Shown here: positions 6,392 through 10,525 of the stretch, one piece after another
Layout: the number at the start of each line of letters is the position of its first letter
Position numbering within the stretch: position 1 is the stretch's first letter
From: Pontiella desulfatans
GTDB taxonomy: Bacteria > Verrucomicrobiota > Kiritimatiellia > Kiritimatiellales > Pontiellaceae
Reading direction: 5' to 3'
NCBI GenBank assembly: GCA_029287275.1
Contig: JARFRL010000102.1
Span: 1 to 10,525, forward strand
DNA length: 10,525 nt
Translations under genes and position numbers: made by a program
The notes under the pieces: generated by a model
What the model saw: only the letters and a program-made list of their open reading frames with translations
Database searches by the model: none
Told to the model about the DNA's origin: nothing

Positions 6392-9097
6392 ATGAAGATT
6401 AAACTATATCAAGTTCTGCTTTTATCCGTTGTCTCTCAATTATGTGGCGCCACCGAATTTCGGTCGAGCGGAAGCGCCGACATCGACCGCGCGCGGGTCG
6501 AGATAAAAACCTTGCCAACCACCGAGGAGAATTACCGGGAGCGCTCTTTGCTTCTGTTTCTTTGGCTGGGCAGTCTGCAACAGCAGGGCGCCAACACCCA
6601 TTCGTTCTTTGACTCGGATCAGGCCTACTACGCCCTAGAGGGCAAAGTGAACCGCGCCAAGGGCCCGGCCAAGGCAAAGGCGATTCAGGAAATGGGCGAA
6701 ATGCTCACCAAGGGCTATCAGGACATGGAGGCGATTTTCCAAACCTTGCAAGAAAAAGGCCCGATCTATAAAGCGTTTGTCGGCGATCCGGCCGGATTCC
6801 CCGAAGGCGGGGATATGGACGCGGACTGGCCGATGTTCCAAGGCAATAAACACAATACGGGCTACACCAAAGCGCCCGGCCCGAAAACGGGTGAGCTGGC
6901 CTGGAAATTCCCGGTCGGTCTGGGGTGGTACGCCCGTCCGGCCGTGGAGGGAGACCGCGTGTACGTGGCATCGCCTGGAATGCGCACCACCAGCCTCTGC
7001 CTGGATCTGGAAACCGGAGAGGACGTCTGGGAATCCACCCAAACGCATCCGCTACTGGGCATCTATAAATATCCGGCCCTCATGTCGTCGCCGGTGATTC
7101 TGGAGGACAAAATCATCTACCGTGAGGTTAACAGCCACGGCGGCAATAAAGGGCAGGCGCGCAATCTGGTCTACATCGACAAAAAAACCGGCAAGACGCT
7201 TTCCCGCAAATTCGCCGGGCACATCGACTATCGCACCCAGGTGGCCCCGGTCGCCAGCAACGGCAAGTTCACGGTATATCCGTTCGGCGTGCACGACATC
7301 TACGGCTATCCCGCCGTATGCCAGAACCTGAACCGTCTGGTCTGCGCGGACGTGGACAACAACCAGAAACTGTGGGACCTCAACGTCGGGGACATTGATG
7401 TGCTCGCGGAACCGGTCATCACGGAGGACCGAGTGTTCCAGGGCACGACGGATTCTTATCTTTACGCGCTCAATTTAGGCGGCCCCCGATCGCAGGCCGT
7501 GGATCCGAATTTCGACATCTCAGCAAGCAAGCGAGTCGCTTGGGCGTTCAAGGCGGACGGCCCGGTGAACACGGAAGTCGCGATTGTGAACGGCAAAATT
7601 TACTTCGGCTCCAATGGCGGCGTTCTCTATGCCTTGAACGAGTCCGACGGGGCCGTGGTCTGGGAAACCCGCGTGCCGTTGGTTGAAAAGGGCGCCCGCA
7701 AACAGTTCACGGTTCCAGTGCTGGTCGATGGAAAACTCTATGTCGGATCCGCCAATAAGCACCTCTATTGCCTCGACGAGCAGTCGGGAGACGTTCTGTG
7801 GAAAACGGAGCTGTCGGACTGGGTTCGCGCCAAACCGGCCATGACCTCCGAGGGGCTGCTGGTCGGCACGGTCGATGGCAAGCTCGCCTGCGTCAGCTTG
7901 GATGGCGAACTCAAATGGAGCAAACAGATTTCCACGCACCAGATCTACGCCGATCTGGTCGCTGCCGGAGATTCCGTTCTCGTGAACGACAGCGACCTGT
8001 GGCTGCGGCGCGTCAGCGCGTCGGGCGATGTGCTGTGGAAACGCAGCCTGCTCAACGCATTCGAAAACGAGGACGGGGAACGGATCTTTACCGACACGCT
8101 CTCGGGCGGCACCTACTATCAGTCCAAGCCGACGGCCGCGAAAGGGAAAGTCTATTTCGGCAACGCCGGCGGCTTCCTGTTCTGCGCCGACGCGGAAACG
8201 GGCGAGGAAATCTGGAAGTTTGAAATGGGCGCGGCGATTTCCGTGGGCCCGGCGATAGGAGAAGGCAAGGTGTTCGCCGGTCAGCAGGGCGGCGAGCGGT
8301 TCTTCTATGCCGTCGACGCGGAGACCGGTGAACTTGCGTGGAAACAGACCATTCCCGGCGGCTGGGTCTGGGGCTCGGCGGCCTACGACGACGGCATGGT
8401 GTATGTGCCGACCGTCAATGGCCATTGCGTTTGTTTGGACGCCAAGACGGGCTACATTGTCTGGGATTACCCGACCGCCAAATCGGTGCCGGCCGAACCC
8501 GCCATCGACGGCGACCTGGTCTATTTCGGGTCCTGGAGCGGCTCGCTTTACGCCTTCGATAAAAAAACCGGCGAGATCGTATGGAAGAAAAACGGAATCG
8601 GATTGGATTCGGGAACGCTAATCGCCTCCGAAGGAAAAATCTACCTTCCCCACCACAGCAACGTGTTCATGTATTTCGACGCGAAGTCGGGAGAGGTCCT
8701 GAGCCACGGCAACACCAACCCGGCGCACACGGGGAATTTCTCCAACTTTAACGCGACGCCCGCCTTCTTTAAAAACCGCGCCTACTACTCCGCGCGCGTG
8801 GGCGTCGGTCTGCGGGGCGTCCCGAGCGCGTCGCGCATTTACTGCGTGGATTCCGCCTCGGCGAAAATTCACTGGGCCTTCGAAGATGGTGGAGGCCTGT
8901 CCGCCCCGGCCATTGCCAGCGACCGCGTTTACATCGGCTCCGGCAACACGCCCAACTTCTACTGCCTCGACGCGTTCACCGGAAAACCGCTGTGGATCTA
9001 CAAGCTTGGCCAGCGTGTGGAAGAAGCCACGCTGTGTATCTACCGCGATAAGGTGTTTGTGCTCGCGGGTGATGGCTATGTCCACGCGATAAAATAG
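6392..9097 (+). CDS. Secreted PQQ-like beta-propeller protein with about 16 repeats
   Basis: The 901-residue exported protein has a signal peptide at 1-20 (KIKLYQVLLLSVVSQL core, cleavage after CGA). A mostly helical segment follows (about 28-128, rich in Glu, Lys and Gln). The propeller begins at WPMFQGNKHNTG (146-157), the usual entry motif of PQQ-like repeat proteins. I count about 16 blade-closing motifs of the D-x-x-T/S-G-x-x-x-W type, such as LETGEDVW, KKTGKTL, ESDGAVVW, EQSGDVLW, AETGEEIW, AETGELAW, AKTGYIVW, KKTGEIVW and AFTGKPLW. That number would fill two 8-bladed propellers. Motifs for a PQQ dehydrogenase (adjacent Cys pair, haem CxxCH) were not found, so it may be a binding or scaffold protein like BamB rather than an enzyme. 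The ATG at 6392 is preferred over one at 6323 because GAGGA stands 6 bases before it and the signal peptide begins there. It is likely in the operon of the beta-helix and DUF1080 genes. Confidence 0.93.
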   Translation: MKIKLYQVLLLSVVSQLCGATEFRSSGSADIDRARVEIKTLPTTEENYRERSLLLFLWLGSLQQQGANTHSFFDSDQAYYALEGKVNRAKGPAKAKAIQEMGEMLTKGYQDMEAIFQTLQEKGPIYKAFVGDPAGFPEGGDMDADWPMFQGNKHNTGYTKAPGPKTGELAWKFPVGLGWYARPAVEGDRVYVASPGMRTTSLCLDLETGEDVWESTQTHPLLGIYKYPALMSSPVILEDKIIYREVNSHGGNKGQARNLVYIDKKTGKTLSRKFAGHIDYRTQVAPVASNGKFTVYPFGVHDIYGYPAVCQNLNRLVCADVDNNQKLWDLNVGDIDVLAEPVITEDRVFQGTTDSYLYALNLGGPRSQAVDPNFDISASKRVAWAFKADGPVNTEVAIVNGKIYFGSNGGVLYALNESDGAVVWETRVPLVEKGARKQFTVPVLVDGKLYVGSANKHLYCLDEQSGDVLWKTELSDWVRAKPAMTSEGLLVGTVDGKLACVSLDGELKWSKQISTHQIYADLVAAGDSVLVNDSDLWLRRVSASGDVLWKRSLLNAFENEDGERIFTDTLSGGTYYQSKPTAAKGKVYFGNAGGFLFCADAETGEEIWKFEMGAAISVGPAIGEGKVFAGQQGGERFFYAVDAETGELAWKQTIPGGWVWGSAAYDDGMVYVPTVNGHCVCLDAKTGYIVWDYPTAKSVPAEPAIDGDLVYFGSWSGSLYAFDKKTGEIVWKKNGIGLDSGTLIASEGKIYLPHHSNVFMYFDAKSGEVLSHGNTNPAHTGNFSNFNATPAFFKNRAYYSARVGVGLRGVPSASRIYCVDSASAKIHWAFEDGGGLSAPAIASDRVYIGSGNTPNFYCLDAFTGKPLWIYKLGQRVEEATLCIYRDKVFVLAGDGYVHAIK

Positions 9098-9107
9098 CGC
9101 TGAGCGG

Positions 9108-9131
9108 GCTCCGGCCGGTTGCGGCCGGAGC
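9108..9131. repeat. Perfect 10-bp stem, 4-base loop hairpin between the propeller gene and its downstream neighbour
   Basis: GCTCCGGCCG and CGGCCGGAGC are exact reverse complements separated by GTTG. The hairpin begins 10 bases past the propeller stop and ends 18 bases before the next ATG. The stem is nearly all G/C and would be very stable in RNA. No run of T follows; the downstream bases are GTAGAGAGGGAGG, including the next ribosome site. It could therefore be a partial terminator, an mRNA-end stabiliser that changes the ratio of the two gene products, or a dispersed intergenic repeat. Confidence 0.75.
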
Positions 9132-9138
9132 GTAGAGA

Positions 9139-9145
9139 GGGAGGT
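9139..9145 (+). promoter_or_regulatory. Strong Shine-Dalgarno site of the duplicated-module gene
   Basis: GGGAGGT lies just upstream of the ATG at 9150, with the GGAGG core 5 bases from it. It is the best ribosome site in the window and fixes the start. Confidence 0.8.
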
Positions 9146-9149
9146 CGGC

Positions 9150-10525
9150 ATGAGCCATCAGCGAAAAATCCGTTCCACTGGAATTGTTTTATTGGTCGTG
9201 TTGTTCGCGTGGACGCTTCAAAGCGCGTCCGCGATCCCGATCCCCGGCGAGAACGACCGGGTCGGCTGGAGCTCCGACGGGAATCTGGTGGATCCGGACG
9301 ACTGGGCCGCCACGCCCATGGCGCTTGCCGTTTTCGCCAAGCTGGGCTGGCAGGACAAGCTGGTCCATTTTGACTACAACAACCGATTGGACCGCGGCCT
9401 GGAGTGGAAAGAGGCCGAGAATTACGAAAGCACCATCGGCGGCGCGAAACGGTTTGGCTTTAACGAAACGGTTTTTTTCGATGATCAGCGTGAGCTGGAA
9501 GCCGCCATTGAACACGCGAAAGAGGAGATCAACAAAAGCCACGAGGGAAGCAGGTTCTGGTATGTTCAGGCGGGCCCCTTCGAGGTGGCTTATCAGGCCC
9601 TTTTGCGCGCCGATCCCGACAAGCGGAAATACTGCGTTCTGGTTTCCCATTCGGAGGTGAATGAAAAGCCGGGCAAGTGGAAGCTGGCCGATGGCTCGCC
9701 TTCGCGCGGCAAGGACGACTGCGTCGCGCTCGGGGCGGGCTACTTTTTCACCACCAACCAATATAAGGAAAAATTCGGCGGGAAAAAATACCTGCGCTGG
9801 GATCTGGTGGAGTGGTTGAAAAACTCCCCCTGCGAGGAGTACCGCTGGGTGCACTCCCGTTTTCTGGCAACCGCCAAACACAAGGAAGGGGGGCTGGACG
9901 CCTCGGACGGTGGAATGGCCTTCGCGCTGGCAACGGGCGATCTGGACGGAAACTTCAGCCCCAAGCTGGAGGCGTTCCTCGGGACCGGCTGGAAACAAGA
10001 CCCGCGCCCGGCGGCGAAGCCGCGGGCCTCCTTCAACAAAGACGCGGACATCCTGCTGGCGCAGTTTGACGGGCGGTCCGACGCGGATGATCTTCACGCC
10101 ATGGCGGCGCTCGGCTGCATGCTGGCGCGGCCGGAGTTTAAGGACGCGCGGGTCTATGCCGTAATGAACGCCTACGGTCGGCAGAAAAGCGCGGTGATCT
10201 GGGACTCGACCAGCCTGCTGGAAATGATTTTCGGCCCCGAGGGCGATGACACGTGGACCAACGCGGATAAGCCCAAGGCGGAGGGCGGAAACAGCACCGG
10301 CGATTGGGCGCTTTCGGTGACGCGCGTCGTTGATCGGGTGAAACCGATCCTGCTGAGCGGAGGGCGGGTCTGGGTACAGGAGGCCGGACAGTCGGACATC
10401 ACGGCGGACTGGCTGCGGGCGCTGCAAGCGGACCCGGACCTCGCGGGCGTCGATATCAAACGGCGGGTCATTGTGGTTCAGCACAGCCAGTGGAACCAGA
10501 AGCAGACCACCAAGGCGGATCTCGC
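9150..10525 (+). CDS. Exported protein with two tandem nucleoside-hydrolase-like modules, 3' end missing
   Basis: The first 458 residues are visible; the gene continues past the right edge. A signal peptide spans about 1-28 (core STGIVLLVVLFAW, cleavage after SASA). I do not recognise a named family with certainty. Module A (about 37-280) and module B (about 299 onward) share a pattern. An Asp cluster at D43-G..D48-P-D50-D51 matches D307-G..D311-A-D313-D314, in each case followed by an Ala-rich helix. FWYVQAG (136-142) matches VWVQEAG (407-413). VLVSHSEVNE (163-172) matches VIVVQHSQWNQ (440-450). The Asp cluster after a beta-strand resembles the DxDxxxDD metal site of nucleoside hydrolases and the related DUF1593 proteins, so a ribosyl- or glycoside-hydrolase-like fold is plausible but unproven. 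Module A ends with LDASDGGMAFALATGD (249-264); the equivalent in B would lie outside the window. A strong ribosome site supports the start. It follows the propeller gene by 52 bases containing a hairpin. Confidence 0.8.
   Translation, partial: MSHQRKIRSTGIVLLVVLFAWTLQSASAIPIPGENDRVGWSSDGNLVDPDDWAATPMALAVFAKLGWQDKLVHFDYNNRLDRGLEWKEAENYESTIGGAKRFGFNETVFFDDQRELEAAIEHAKEEINKSHEGSRFWYVQAGPFEVAYQALLRADPDKRKYCVLVSHSEVNEKPGKWKLADGSPSRGKDDCVALGAGYFFTTNQYKEKFGGKKYLRWDLVEWLKNSPCEEYRWVHSRFLATAKHKEGGLDASDGGMAFALATGDLDGNFSPKLEAFLGTGWKQDPRPAAKPRASFNKDADILLAQFDGRSDADDLHAMAALGCMLARPEFKDARVYAVMNAYGRQKSAVIWDSTSLLEMIFGPEGDDTWTNADKPKAEGGNSTGDWALSVTRVVDRVKPILLSGGRVWVQEAGQSDITADWLRALQADPDLAGVDIKRRVIVVQHSQWNQKQTTKADL

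Noticed and set aside
9189..10484. Open frame of 431 codons antisense to the duplicated-module gene
   Set aside because: The plus strand has a strong ribosome site, a signal peptide and internal duplication; the antisense product shows only skewed composition.

Overview
The window looks like a carbohydrate-catabolism locus from a bacterium of the PVC group (Planctomycetota, Verrucomicrobiota or Kiritimatiellota). The basis is the gene mix: formylglycine-type sulfatases, a DUF1080 (3-keto-disaccharide hydrolase family) protein, a PQQ-like beta-propeller protein and exported beta-helix proteins, in moderately GC-rich DNA with Shine-Dalgarno sites before several genes. The phylum cannot be fixed from this sequence alone. 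No rRNA, tRNA, transposase, integrase, CRISPR array or phage gene is visible. Coding density is very high and no stretch over 300 bases lacks a gene.

The locus is divergent around an 85-base gap (3832-3916). Leftward, in transcription order, come a complete S1-type sulfatase with a C-terminal extension (3831-2110), an aldo/keto reductase (2090-1104) and a second S1-type sulfatase whose 3' end lies beyond the left edge (1067-1). Spacers of 19 and 36 bases make a single operon likely. Rightward come a secreted right-handed beta-helix protein with a DUF4214-like C-terminus (3917-5467), a secreted DUF1080 protein (5464-6312, overlapping the previous gene by 4 bases at ATGA), a secreted protein with about 16 PQQ-type propeller repeats (6392-9097), and an exported protein cut by the right edge (9150-10525). 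That last protein appears to contain two copies of one nucleoside-hydrolase-like module.

All proteins except the aldo/keto reductase carry an N-terminal export signal. A coherent reading, which is inference, is that a sulfated polysaccharide or glycoside is desulfated by the two sulfatases and cut or bound by the beta-helix protein. Oxidised (3-keto) sugar units would be handled by the DUF1080 protein, and the cytoplasmic aldo/keto reductase would reduce or oxidise a released sugar. The propeller protein and the duplicated-module protein are the least understood members. No SusC/SusD pair, transporter, regulator, sulfatase-maturing enzyme or recognisable glycoside hydrolase is inside the window, so the substrate is unknown.

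The most interesting items are the tandem-module protein at the right edge, the double-length propeller protein, the beta-helix/DUF4214-like fusion, and two intergenic dyad-symmetric sequences (1084-1101 and 9108-9131).
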